This document shows positions 1-6,586 of a DNA stretch of 6,586 nt, piece after piece. The DNA comes from CAYMRB01 sp964392615 (GTDB lineage: Bacteria; Planctomycetota; UBA8108). The notes beneath the pieces were generated by a model that was given only the letters and a program-made list of their open reading frames with translations, was not told the origin of the DNA and did not search any database. Both the position numbers and the translations under genes were made by a program. The stretch's first letter is position 1. Every line of letters starts with the position of its first letter. The stretch is from positions 1 through 6,586 of the forward strand of contig CAYMRB010000512.1 in the NCBI GenBank assembly GCA_964392615.1. Reading direction: 5' to 3'.

Positions 1-2110
1 CTACCTGCACGTTGCCGGTGGAGGCACGCAGGAGGCGTGGGTCGATGGTCTCTTCACCGTCGGCGCGGAGGAATCCGACGCGGTCGATTCCGAGGACGTA
101 TCGATCGACATCGTCGTCGATCGAGCCGGTGAGTCGAGACTGCCGCCATCTGCGGAGCTCACGGTGAGCGGCGTCGTCCTCGATTCGCTTTCGGCTGCTC
201 CGATCGCAGGTGCGACCATCGGCTTGTGGACGCCACCGGCGTCGGCATGGGAACTTCCCGACGATCGCGACGATCGCAACCGTCCTCGGCCCCGTTACGC
301 CGCACCGAACGCGACGAGCGATGCCGCCGGATGGTTCTCGCTCGGAGTGCCCGCCACAGAGGAGCGCGCGCTCGCCATCTCCGCCGTCGGTCGCCTGAAG
401 CAGATCGTCTGGAGGCCCTCCCGCAGCGAGCCTCTCGAGGTACGGCTCGAGCGCGCGGGCGAGATCGCGGGAACGGTCGCCGACACCGACGGTGCGCCGG
501 TCGCGGGAGCCGACGTCGAGATGTTCCAGCTCTATCCCCGTGCGGTGCGTCGCCGCGTCGCGACGGCAACGACCGATGAGGCCGGTCGGTTCCACCTGTC
601 CCTGGCCGACGCAGACTCCAGCCCGCAATCCTTCGCCGTTCGCGCCCGACACGGCAACTTCGTCGCGGGCGACGTCACGGTCATCGACGTCGAGGGCCTC
701 GGCACTCGCACCGTCGGTATCGAGATCGTGCTCGAACGCGGCGCCGTCGTCACCGGGCGCGTGCTCGATGCCGGTCAGGCTGGCGAACGCGAAGCGGGAC
801 GCGACGGCATCCCGGTGGCGCTGGTTCGCGTGCTCGCGGGGCGCGTCGACGAGCTCGATCGCCGCGCCATCAGCGGTCTGGACGGTGTCTACCGGATCGG
901 CGGCGTCACGCCCGGCGAGCACATGCTTCGCGTCGACGCGGCGGGATACGCCCCACTGCAAAGCGACCGATTTCTCGTCACGCCAGGCGCGATCGTCGAG
1001 CAGGACCTCGCGCTCGCGATCGAGCACGCGATCGTCGGCCGAGTCGTCGACGCCGAGGGGCGCGGTCTGCGCGCCGTCGTCGAAGCGATCGACACCGGCA
1101 GCCACGGCCTCCTCCGCGCGAAGCGGATGACGTCGACCGACCAGGCCGGCCGCTTTCGACTCGGCAGCCTCGCGCCGCATGCGTACCGCGTCGTCATCAC
1201 CGCACGCGGGTTCGCACGCGCGGTCGTGGAGAATGCCACCACGGAAGAGACTCTGGACGTCACGCTGTGGCGCTTCGGCAGCGTGCTCGGACGCTGCGTC
1301 GCGTCGGACGGTACGGCGACGCCATCGGCAACGGTCTCGCTGATCGCTGTCGGAGACAACGCTTCTCGAGCTCACGACCCGCTGCCACCGCACCGCATCG
1401 ACGATTCGAGCGGCGCGTTCGAGGTGCCGCGCGTGCCGCCCGGCGAGTATCTCGTGTCGGTCGCGGCGCGCGGCTTCTTGCCGGCCAAGCAGCGCGTGAC
1501 GGTGCCCGCCGGCGGCGCGTCCGAGGAGCGGACCTTTCTGCTCGACCGCGGGCGCAGCGCCGTCGTCCTCGTCGTCGACGCGTCCGGCGAGCCGATCCAA
1601 GGCGCGCGCGTCGACGCCGGGGCACGCCGCGCGGGTTCGATCCCGTCGCGGTCGCCTGCTCAGCGCGGTTGGACGACGGACGACGACGGTCGCGTCCTGG
1701 TCACCGGACTGCTCCCCGATCGCTACGTCGTCGAGGTATCGCACGCCGAGTATCCGACGGTCGTGTCGCCGGCCTTCACCGTCGGTGACGAACCCGCGAC
1801 TCCCCCACTGGTCACCGTCACGTTGCATCGCGGAGCCACCGTGACGGGCTCGGTCGTGCGCAGCGACGACACGCCAGTCGCGAGCGGCCGCTTGTTCCTG
1901 ATCGGCGCGCGCGTGTCGCGCGACGTCGCGATCGCCGCCGACGGGACGTTTCGCGGCGAGGGGCTGCCGCCGGGCACCTACTCGTTGGCGCTGATGCCGC
2001 CATTGTTCTCGCGCGATGGCGCGGTGAAGTTCGAGGTCGAAGTCGGTGCCGACGTCGCGCTCGACCCGATCGTCGTCGACGTCCTCCGGCGTCCCGCTGC
2101 GGGTCGTTGA
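1..2110 (+). CDS. Multi-repeat carboxypeptidase-regulatory-like (beta-sandwich) protein, 5'-partial
   Basis: The frame is open from the window edge (first full codon at nt 2) to TGA at 2108-2110, giving 702 visible residues; the N-terminus lies outside. At least seven units of about 85-95 residues follow the CarboxypepD_reg pattern: G-x-V-x-D-x-x-G-x-P-x-x-G-A-x-V, then T-D-x-x-G-x-F, then a PPGEY-type turn leading to V-x-A-x-G-[YF]. Approximate visible-residue positions are 55-149, 152-244, 247-340, 341-424, 425-517, 518-609 and 610-694. The clearest turns are TPGEHMLRVDAAGY (303-316), PPGEYLVSVAARGF (479-492) and PPGTYSLAL (656-664). Such domains are Ig-like beta sandwiches, usually in exported or surface proteins, where they act as spacers or in adhesion or glycan binding. 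No peptidase or other catalytic domain is visible, and the C-terminus (LRRPAAGR) shows no membrane anchor or sorting motif. Residues 1-54 read as a coherent linker or the end of an earlier unit, so the gene does not start in the window. Domain type is confident; function is unknown. Confidence 0.88.
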   Translation, partial: YLHVAGGGTQEAWVDGLFTVGAEESDAVDSEDVSIDIVVDRAGESRLPPSAELTVSGVVLDSLSAAPIAGATIGLWTPPASAWELPDDRDDRNRPRPRYAAPNATSDAAGWFSLGVPATEERALAISAVGRLKQIVWRPSRSEPLEVRLERAGEIAGTVADTDGAPVAGADVEMFQLYPRAVRRRVATATTDEAGRFHLSLADADSSPQSFAVRARHGNFVAGDVTVIDVEGLGTRTVGIEIVLERGAVVTGRVLDAGQAGEREAGRDGIPVALVRVLAGRVDELDRRAISGLDGVYRIGGVTPGEHMLRVDAAGYAPLQSDRFLVTPGAIVEQDLALAIEHAIVGRVVDAEGRGLRAVVEAIDTGSHGLLRAKRMTSTDQAGRFRLGSLAPHAYRVVITARGFARAVVENATTEETLDVTLWRFGSVLGRCVASDGTATPSATVSLIAVGDNASRAHDPLPPHRIDDSSGAFEVPRVPPGEYLVSVAARGFLPAKQRVTVPAGGASEERTFLLDRGRSAVVLVVDASGEPIQGARVDAGARRAGSIPSRSPAQRGWTTDDDGRVLVTGLLPDRYVVEVSHAEYPTVVSPAFTVGDEPATPPLVTVTLHRGATVTGSVVRSDDTPVASGRLFLIGARVSRDVAIAADGTFRGEGLPPGTYSLALMPPLFSRDGAVKFEVEVGADVALDPIVVDVLRRPAAGR

Positions 2111-2278
2111 CGGTTGGAAATCCGCAGCTGGCACGAGTCATTCGCCAGCGTCAGACTCGATGACCGTTGACCGGCCCCGTGACTCGAGGTCTCCATGATG
2201 CGCATCGCGAAGCCGTCCGTCGGCGGAAGCACCTGGGTCCGCGAGCAGCTGGGCCGGGCTCCCTGAACCGACGCGCTC
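2111..2278. other. Convergent intergenic spacer, no clear terminator
   Basis: This 168-bp gap lies between the two converging stop codons. It holds short inverted repeats: GCTGGC (2127-2132) with GCCAGC (2144-2149), and CGAGTC (2134-2139), which could pair instead with GACTCG at 2154-2159 or with the copy at 2181-2186. A 10-bp perfect palindrome, GATGCGCATC, lies at 2197-2206. None is followed by a T tract on either strand, so an intrinsic terminator is not supported. Rho-dependent termination, or overlapping convergent transcript ends, would fit a GC-rich genome. No gene is supported here. Confidence 0.6.
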
Positions 2279-3562
2279 CTACTCCCGTCGCAGCGCCTCG
2301 ATCGGATCCATCGCCGCCGCGCGGTTCGCCGGGTAGAGCCCGAAGACGATGCCGATCCCGGCCGAGATGCCGAACGAGATCAGCAGGCTCCAGGTCGTGA
2401 TGATCGTCGGCATGCCGCTCATCGACTCGACGACCCACGGAACCGCGACGCCGAGGACGATACCGAGAAGGCCTCCGGTCGTCGAGAGCACGACGGTCTC
2501 GACGAGGAACTGCGTGACGATATCGCGCTTCTTCGCCCCGAGAGCGCGTCGGATGCCGATCTCGCGAGTGCGTTCGGTGATGCTTGCGAGCATGATGTTC
2601 ATGATGCCGATGCCGCCGACGAGCAGCGAGATCGCGGCGATCGACCCGAGAACGATGTTGAAGATGCGCTTCGTTCGCTCGCGCTGCTCGAGGAGCTCGA
2701 GCGGTACGATGACCTCGAAGTCCTCGCTCTTGTGCGACAGCTCGAGCATGCCGCGAATCGCGCGCGCCGTCGCCGACACGTACTCGACCGCACGCACACC
2801 GACGATCACTTGGTGCAGCTGCACCTTCTCCATCGAGCGGCTGCCGCTGACAACGCGCACCGTCACATCGCCGTGACGCGCGTCCATCGTCGTGAGCGGA
2901 ATGTAGACGTTGTTGTTCCGATCGTCGGCCTCGACGCCGCCCGTCCCACTCGCCGCGCCCGTCTCCTCGAGGACACCGATGACGCGAAAGACGTTCGTCC
3001 CGAGCTTGATCTGCGTGCCGAGGGGATCCTGCGCCGGATACAGCGTGCTCGACACGTGAGCGCCGATGACGGCCACGGGAAGCGCCCGCTCGACGTCGTT
3101 CGACCGCAAGAAGCGACCGATGCCCGGCCGCTGCAGGCTGATGTTGCCGACGTCTATATACTGCGGCTCGGTGCCGACGAGCTGCACATCGATCTTCTCG
3201 CGGCCGTAGCGGGCGTCGACCGGCACCATGCGCATCGGGACGATGACGTCGGCCGGCGACACCGTGTCGCGCATGCGCCGATAGTCCTTGCGCAGGATGC
3301 CGTACGACAGCATGTCCGTTCGCTGGTAGCCGCTGCCCTGCTCCTCCGCGGGCTTGACGCTCTTGATGATCACGTTCTGGCTTCCCATCTTCTTGATCTC
3401 TTCCTGCGCCGCATGCTGTGCTCCCTCGCCGATCGAGAGCATCGCGATCACGGAAGAAACGCCGAAGATGATGCCGAGCACGGTCAAGACCGATCGGAGC
3501 TTATGAAGCGCCAGGCTGCGGATACCGAGCAGCGCCGTCTGCTGCAGTCGGAAGCCGATCAC
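2279..3562 (-). CDS. ABC transporter permease, MacB/FtsX type
   Basis: This 427-residue protein starts at GTG (3560-3562) and stops at TAG (2279-2281). It is the inner-membrane subunit of the exporter. The layout is that of MacB-family permeases: TM1 at about residues 25-47 (RSVLTVLGIIFGVSSVIAML), a large periplasmic MacB_PCD-type domain at about 48-298, then TM2 (about 302-324), TM3 (352-380) and TM4 (391-411). Family landmarks are SIGEGAQ after TM1, the cytoplasmic EIGIRRALGAKKRDI segment (334-348) that couples to the ATPase, and the terminal YPANRAAAMDPIEALRRE. In this family ATP hydrolysis drives motions of the periplasmic domain (mechanotransmission) rather than moving substrate through the membrane domain. 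The GTG start is supported by its overlap with the upstream stop and by GGAG seven bases upstream. No nucleotide-binding domain is fused to it, unlike E. coli MacB. The substrate could be a peptide, lipid, lipoprotein or antibiotic; nothing in the sequence decides. Confidence 0.95.
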   Translation of the reverse strand: MIGFRLQQTALLGIRSLALHKLRSVLTVLGIIFGVSSVIAMLSIGEGAQHAAQEEIKKMGSQNVIIKSVKPAEEQGSGYQRTDMLSYGILRKDYRRMRDTVSPADVIVPMRMVPVDARYGREKIDVQLVGTEPQYIDVGNISLQRPGIGRFLRSNDVERALPVAVIGAHVSSTLYPAQDPLGTQIKLGTNVFRVIGVLEETGAASGTGGVEADDRNNNVYIPLTTMDARHGDVTVRVVSGSRSMEKVQLHQVIVGVRAVEYVSATARAIRGMLELSHKSEDFEVIVPLELLEQRERTKRIFNIVLGSIAAISLLVGGIGIMNIMLASITERTREIGIRRALGAKKRDIVTQFLVETVVLSTTGGLLGIVLGVAVPWVVESMSGMPTIITTWSLLISFGISAGIGIVFGLYPANRAAAMDPIEALRRE

Positions 3563-3573
3563 GCCGGATCTCC
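3559..3573 (-). promoter_or_regulatory. GTGA stop/start overlap and RBS, ATPase to permease
   Basis: The ATPase TGA (3559-3561) overlaps a GTG start (3560-3562) for the permease, with GGAG at 3570-3573 and a seven-base spacer. Coupled translation would keep ATPase and permease close to equal amounts, as their complex needs. Confidence 0.8.
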
Positions 3574-4311
3574 GCTCGTTGCACCGACCGCCGCCGCGTC
3601 CTGGGCCTCGGACCGGTCGGAGACGACCTCGCCGTCGCGCAACCGGATCACGCGCGACGTCACGTGAGCGATGCGGTTCTCGTGCGTCACCATGACGATC
3701 GTCTTGCCCTCGTCGTGGAGGGTGTCGAGAATCTGCAGGATCTCGTCCTCGGTCGACGAGTCGAGGTTGCCGGTCGGCTCGTCCGCGAGGATCACGATCG
3801 GGTCGTTCGCGAGCGACCGAGCGATCGCGACGCGCTGTTGCTGGCCACCGGAGAGCTCCGGCGGTCGATGGCCGGTTCTGTCGCTGAGGCCGACGAGCTC
3901 CGCCAGCTCGAGCGCTCGCTCGCGGCTCTCGTGCGGCGGCACGTTCTGGTAGAAGAGCGGCACCTGGATGTTCTCGATCACGTCCAGCTGCGCGATCAGA
4001 TTGTACGACTGGAAGATGAAGCCGAGATGCCGGCTGCGAATGCTCGACAGCGCGTCGTCGTCGAGTTCCGAAACGTCGTCGCCATCGAGGAGGTACTGCC
4101 CGGACGACGGCCTGTCGAGGCAGCCGAGGATGTTCAGCAGCGTCGACTTGCCGCTACCCGACGGCCCCATGATCGCGACATACTCGCCGCGCGTAATCGA
4201 CACGTCGACGCCGCGCAGCGCGCGGACGGTCTCTGCGCCGAGATGGTACTCCTTGACCAGCGCTCGCGTCTCGAGGACCGGCGGCTCTGCTCCGCCCGGT
4301 TCGCTCGTCAT
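3559..4311 (-). CDS. ABC transporter ATP-binding protein, MacB/LolD type
   Basis: This 250-residue cytoplasmic ATPase powers the adjacent permease. All nucleotide-binding motifs are intact: Walker A GPSGSGKST (49-57), Q-loop Gln101 in FIFQSYNL, signature LSGGQQQR (153-160), Walker B IVILADE with Asp177-Glu178, D-loop NLDS (182-185) and switch His210 in VMVTHE. The FQSYNL Q-loop and the ADEPTGNLDS stretch are typical of the MacB/LolD/FtsE group. The length is normal; the last 20 or so residues are a polar tail after the core fold. The start is ATG 4309-4311, which overlaps the adaptor stop as ATGA, has GGAGGGAAGG upstream (4319-4328) and lies just before the first ABC beta strand. The same frame stays open upstream to about 5715, but there it only shadows the adaptor gene as low-complexity translation. 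Its stop (3559-3561) overlaps the permease start. Confidence 0.97.
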   Translation of the reverse strand: MTSEPGGAEPPVLETRALVKEYHLGAETVRALRGVDVSITRGEYVAIMGPSGSGKSTLLNILGCLDRPSSGQYLLDGDDVSELDDDALSSIRSRHLGFIFQSYNLIAQLDVIENIQVPLFYQNVPPHESRERALELAELVGLSDRTGHRPPELSGGQQQRVAIARSLANDPIVILADEPTGNLDSSTEDEILQILDTLHDEGKTIVMVTHENRIAHVTSRVIRLRDGEVVSDRSEAQDAAAVGATSGDPA

Positions 4312-4328
4312 CGTTCGGCCTTCCCTCC
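4308..4328 (-). promoter_or_regulatory. ATGA stop/start overlap and RBS, adaptor to ATPase
   Basis: The adaptor's TGA (4308-4310) overlaps the ATPase ATG (4309-4311). Upstream, GGAGGGAAGG (4319-4328) offers AAGG seven bases from the start and GGAGG twelve bases away. This decides the ATPase start within a frame that otherwise stays open far upstream. Confidence 0.8.
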
Positions 4329-6308
4329 GCTCGCGTTCGAGTTCGAGCCCGATCGCGTCGTCGCGCCTCCGCTTCCGTCGCCCGAGCCGGCTTCCGGGCG
4401 CGCGGCACCGGCCTTCGAGCTGCCCGATCCGCCGGGCCGACGTTCGCCGCCCCCGGCCTTCGAGCTGCCCGGTCCGCCGGGCCGACGCTCGCCGCCGCCG
4501 GCCTTCGAGCTGCCCGGTCCGCCGGGCCGACGCTCGCCGCCCCCGGCCTTCGAGCTGCCCGGTCCGCCGGGCCGACGTTCGCCACTGCCTGCACTCGCCG
4601 CGCCGCGCGATCCACCGCCTGGATGCCGCGCTCCGCTGCCCGCCTGCGCGCCGCGGCCGCCGGCTCGAGAACCGCCGCCCGCACGCTCGCGACCGCCCGA
4701 TCCGCCGCGCCCCGGATTCGCGAAGCTGCGCGGATCGCGACCGTTCCCGTTGCGATCCGGCTTCTCGACCTCCTCGAAATCCGGAACCTCCTCCGTCGTA
4801 TCGCCGCCCTTGGGCGGTGGCGCGTTCAGCATCACGACCGTGCCGGCCTCGACGCCGCTGAGGATCTCGATGAACGACTCGTTGGCGCGACCGCACTCGA
4901 TCCTGCGCGGCACGAACTTGCCGCCATCGAGCGCGTACACGACTTGGTCCTTGTCGACAGTCGTGACGGACTGGATCGGGACGAACAGCACCCCTGTCAG
5001 CTTCTTGATCAGAATTTGCACCTTCGCCGACATACCGGGCTTCAGAAGCGACGCGCCCTCCTCGGTCTCCTCGATCACCAGCTCGGTCTTGTAGACCTTG
5101 AGGTCGGGGTTCAGCCATCGGTTGACGTGGTCCGGCAGCACGCCGACCTTCGTCACCTTCGCGCTCATCTTCATGTTCGGCTGCGAGTCGAAGCTGACGA
5201 GCGCGGCCTGGCCCTCGGTGACCTGGTCGACCCACGACTCGTGCACCTGGACGTCCACCGCCATCGACGTCACGTCCGGCAGCTTCATCAGGAGCTGGTT
5301 CTCGAACACATCGGCGCCGGCCTCGATCGCGCGATCGGGCCCACGGCGGCCTTCGCCGGTCTCGTAAACGACCATGCCGGATTGCGGCGCCTCGATCTTC
5401 GTCTTCGCGAGCTGATCCTGGAGCTTTTCGAGATGTTGCACGGACAGCTCGTGCGTCGACGTCTTGGCACGCTCGCCAGCGAGGACCTTCGACATCTCCG
5501 CCGCGGCCTGCCGCTTTTCGCGATCGAGCGCGTCCTTCGCCTGCTGGAGAGCCGACTTGTACGTCTCGAGATCCTTGCGACGCGTATAGTCCTCGAGAAC
5601 CTCGAGTGAGCCCAGGGCCTGCTTCTCTTGAACCTTCGCCTTCTCGACCGCGAGCGAGTCGGCCCGCAGCTTGGTCATCGTCGCGTAGCCCTTCTCGGCG
5701 AGCTTGCGGGTCCAATCGTGCTCGATCTCGGCGCGGGCCAGCTCTTCCTCCGCGATGAAGATCTCGGCCTTCGCCTTCTCGAGGGCCAGCGGCCAGTCGC
5801 CGTCCTTGTACTTCTCGAGATCGATCTCCGCGAGGAGCACCTCGAGCTCGGCCTTCTGGATCGAGCTGTTGTTCAGGCTCTCCTGGATCTTGACCTGTTC
5901 CCGGGCCTGCTCGAGATCCGCCGACGCGCTGTCGACCGAGATCTGCTGCTTGTTGAGCTGTTCGGCGAGCTGAGACGAATCGAGCTCGACGAGCAGATCG
6001 CCTTCCTCGACATGCGTCCCGTCAGGCACGACCGAGACGATCGTGCTGCGTCCCTCGAGCCGACAATAGACCGGCACCGAGGACGCGGCCTTGACGTTGC
6101 CACGCTCCGTGAACGAGATCAGCAGGTTGCCGCGCTCGACGGTGTGCGTGAGCTGACCGTTGACCATGCCGCTCACGGTCGGCGTCCTGAAGGTCGTCCA
6201 GAGCAGATAGCTGCCCGCGACCATGCATACGCCGAGTACCGCTAGCAGAGTGACCAGTCGGATCATGGGACTTTGCGCCTTGCCGTCCATCGCGTTTCTC
6301 GCGCTCAT
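4308..6308 (-). CDS. HlyD/MacA-type periplasmic adaptor with repetitive C-terminal tail
   Basis: This 666-residue protein is the membrane fusion (adaptor) subunit bridging the inner-membrane ABC pump and the outer-membrane channel. Visible in order: a short cytoplasmic N-terminus; one membrane anchor at about 16-37 (IRLVTLLAVLGVCMVAGSYL); the first half of the lipoyl domain at about 81-111 (EGRSTIVSVVPDGTHVEEGD); a long charged coiled-coil hairpin at about 112-303; the second lipoyl half at about 304-345 (KIEAPQSGMVVY); a beta barrel at about 348-435, including LLKPGMSAKVQI; and a membrane-proximal domain to about 496 (VPIQSV to LSGVEAGTVV). MacA is about 370 residues, so this protein is much longer, through both the hairpin and the tail. 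Residues 497-520 form an acidic linker. Residues 521-666 are Gly/Arg/Ser/Pro-rich, with 25 Arg/Lys against 9 Asp/Glu by hand count, and carry four 15-residue repeats. The ATG start overlaps the upstream gene's stop, with GAGG four bases upstream. Adaptor identity is firm; the tail's function is unknown. Confidence 0.95.
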   Translation of the reverse strand: MSARNAMDGKAQSPMIRLVTLLAVLGVCMVAGSYLLWTTFRTPTVSGMVNGQLTHTVERGNLLISFTERGNVKAASSVPVYCRLEGRSTIVSVVPDGTHVEEGDLLVELDSSQLAEQLNKQQISVDSASADLEQAREQVKIQESLNNSSIQKAELEVLLAEIDLEKYKDGDWPLALEKAKAEIFIAEEELARAEIEHDWTRKLAEKGYATMTKLRADSLAVEKAKVQEKQALGSLEVLEDYTRRKDLETYKSALQQAKDALDREKRQAAAEMSKVLAGERAKTSTHELSVQHLEKLQDQLAKTKIEAPQSGMVVYETGEGRRGPDRAIEAGADVFENQLLMKLPDVTSMAVDVQVHESWVDQVTEGQAALVSFDSQPNMKMSAKVTKVGVLPDHVNRWLNPDLKVYKTELVIEETEEGASLLKPGMSAKVQILIKKLTGVLFVPIQSVTTVDKDQVVYALDGGKFVPRRIECGRANESFIEILSGVEAGTVVMLNAPPPKGGDTTEEVPDFEEVEKPDRNGNGRDPRSFANPGRGGSGGRERAGGGSRAGGRGAQAGSGARHPGGGSRGAASAGSGERRPGGPGSSKAGGGERRPGGPGSSKAGGGERRPGGPGSSKAGGGERRPGGSGSSKAGAARPEAGSGDGSGGATTRSGSNSNASGGKAER
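4404..4583 (-). repeat. Four tandem 45-bp repeats in the adaptor gene
   Basis: Four head-to-tail 45-bp units lie at 4539-4583, 4494-4538, 4449-4493 and 4404-4448 (coding order). Each encodes GERRPGGPGSSKAGG; the last copy has Ser for the second Pro and ends in Ala. The first three copies differ from each other at only one or two bases, all synonymous (GAA/GAG for Glu; GGG/GGC for the penultimate Gly). Such DNA-level identity suggests recent expansion or ongoing homogenisation by slippage or recombination. Because the unit is a multiple of three, copy-number change keeps the adaptor frame. Residues 559-573 just upstream may be a decayed extra copy (about 6 of 15 matches). Confidence 0.97.
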
Positions 6309-6316
6309 CGGACCTC
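6305..6316 (-). promoter_or_regulatory. ATGA stop/start overlap, channel to adaptor
   Basis: The channel gene's TGA (6305-6307) shares bases with the adaptor's ATG (6306-6308). GAGG at 6313-6316 gives a ribosome site with a short 4-base spacer, so adaptor translation probably depends on reinitiation by ribosomes finishing the channel gene. The overlap fixes the adaptor start in preference to in-frame ATG codons at residues 7 and 15. Confidence 0.75.
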
Positions 6317-6586
6317 GATATTCAGCTCAGTCACCGACCCATCATCGTCGACTCTGAGCGCACCTGTGTCGCGGAAAAACTCCAGCCGCGCCGTCGTATA
6401 GTTGATCAGCGACCCGACGAGGGCGTTGCGCGCGTCCACGAGTGCCTGCTGCGCTTCCAGAACATCTCGCGAGATAGCACGACCGGCTTCCTGAAGAACG
6501 CTCGCGCTCGACACGCGTTCCTCTGCGACGGGGACGCTCTTCCGCTGAATCTGGTAGCTGATGACCTCTCGCTGCAGGGACCGGTA
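6305..6586 (-). CDS. TolC-family outer-membrane efflux protein, C-terminal fragment
   Basis: The frame is open from the window edge (6586) to TGA at 6305-6307, giving 93 residues; the gene continues beyond the window. The visible part starts with a charged stretch (YRSLQREVISYQIQRK), then a helix containing EAGRAISRDVLEAQQALVDA, followed by RNALVGSLINYTTARLEFFR and DTGAL. The spacing A-L-x-x-A-R-N-A-L-x-x-x-x-x-x-Y-x-x-A-R-L-x-x-x-x-x-x-G-x-L is typical of the final periplasmic helix of TolC/OEP channels, with a short polar tail after it. The protein would trimerise in the outer membrane as the exit duct. Its place directly before the adaptor, with a 4-nt overlap, strongly supports this role. 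A GTG at 6512-6514 lies inside the coding frame and is not the start. Only one helix pair is visible, so family confidence rests partly on context. Confidence 0.8.
   Translation of the reverse strand, partial: YRSLQREVISYQIQRKSVPVAEERVSSASVLQEAGRAISRDVLEAQQALVDARNALVGSLINYTTARLEFFRDTGALRVDDDGSVTELNIEVR

Noticed and set aside
164..2110. A gene start at GTG 164, with GGAG six bases upstream
   Set aside because: The same frame is open back to the window edge and encodes a coherent linker continuous with the first repeat. Starting at 164 would begin inside a beta-sandwich array with no signal peptide, so the GGAG is probably chance.
1..2110. Recurrent GTCGTCGAC-like strings in the repeat protein gene as DNA motifs
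   Set aside because: They reflect Val-Val-Asp codons in beta strands combined with GC-ending codon preference, with no regular spacing.
2197..2206. The palindrome GATGCGCATC as a possible operator
   Set aside because: It lies between two converging gene ends, where no promoter is expected, and a single 10-bp palindrome is easily chance.
2732..3667. A 311-residue + strand open frame rich in His, Arg and Asp
   Set aside because: It is antisense to the permease, whose family motifs and membrane segments are unmistakable. The composition is typical of a GC-rich shadow frame.
3664..5094. A 476-residue + strand open frame with repeated Pro-rich units (FELPGPPGRRSPPPA)
   Set aside because: It is antisense to the ATPase and adaptor. 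Its repeat is simply the 45-bp array read on the other strand, and the frame stays open because of high GC and a unit length divisible by three.
4312..5715. A 468-codon N-terminal extension of the ATPase
   Set aside because: This stretch is a shifted frame of the adaptor gene, with Arg/Gly-rich low-complexity translation. The ATPase has a normal start at 4311 with an RBS and an ATGA overlap.
4623..6245. Two + strand open frames (4623-5609 and 5628-6245) rich in Leu and Arg
   Set aside because: They are the antisense of the adaptor's coiled coil and core domains, where charged codons read backwards give Leu/Arg-rich translation. No domain is recognisable.

Overview
The window is strongly GC-rich bacterial DNA, almost fully coding, with two transcription units facing each other. 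The left third (1-2110, + strand) holds the 3' part of a large gene for a protein built from tandem carboxypeptidase-regulatory-like beta-sandwich repeats. The right two thirds (2279-6586, - strand) hold the 3' part of an operon for a tripartite ABC efflux system. A 168-bp convergent spacer (2111-2278) separates them.

Read in its own direction (right to left), the operon encodes the C-terminal end of a TolC-family outer-membrane channel, a HlyD/MacA-type periplasmic adaptor, a MacB/LolD-type ABC ATPase and a MacB/FtsX-type permease. All three junctions are 4-nt stop/start overlaps (ATGA, ATGA, GTGA), so the genes are probably cotranscribed and translationally coupled. The expected machine has permease and ATPase at the inner membrane, the adaptor spanning the periplasm, and the channel in the outer membrane. 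This implies a diderm cell. The substrate cannot be read from the sequence. Unlike E. coli MacB, the ATPase and permease are separate proteins.

The most unusual feature is the C-terminus of the adaptor. After the normal HlyD fold ends near residue 496, it continues for about 170 residues as an acidic linker and then a Gly/Arg/Ser/Pro-rich basic tail. The tail contains four near-identical copies of a 45-bp unit (4404-4583) encoding a 15-residue repeat.

The organism looks like a high-GC Gram-negative, perhaps Planctomycetota and less likely Myxococcota or a relative. The reasons are the adaptor's style (the EGRSTI motif in the first lipoyl half and a long coiled coil) and the large multi-repeat carboxypeptidase-regulatory-like protein, both remembered as common there. 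This is inference without a database search. I see no RNA genes, CRISPR, insertion sequences, integration sites or defence genes, and no clear evidence of a wholly new system.
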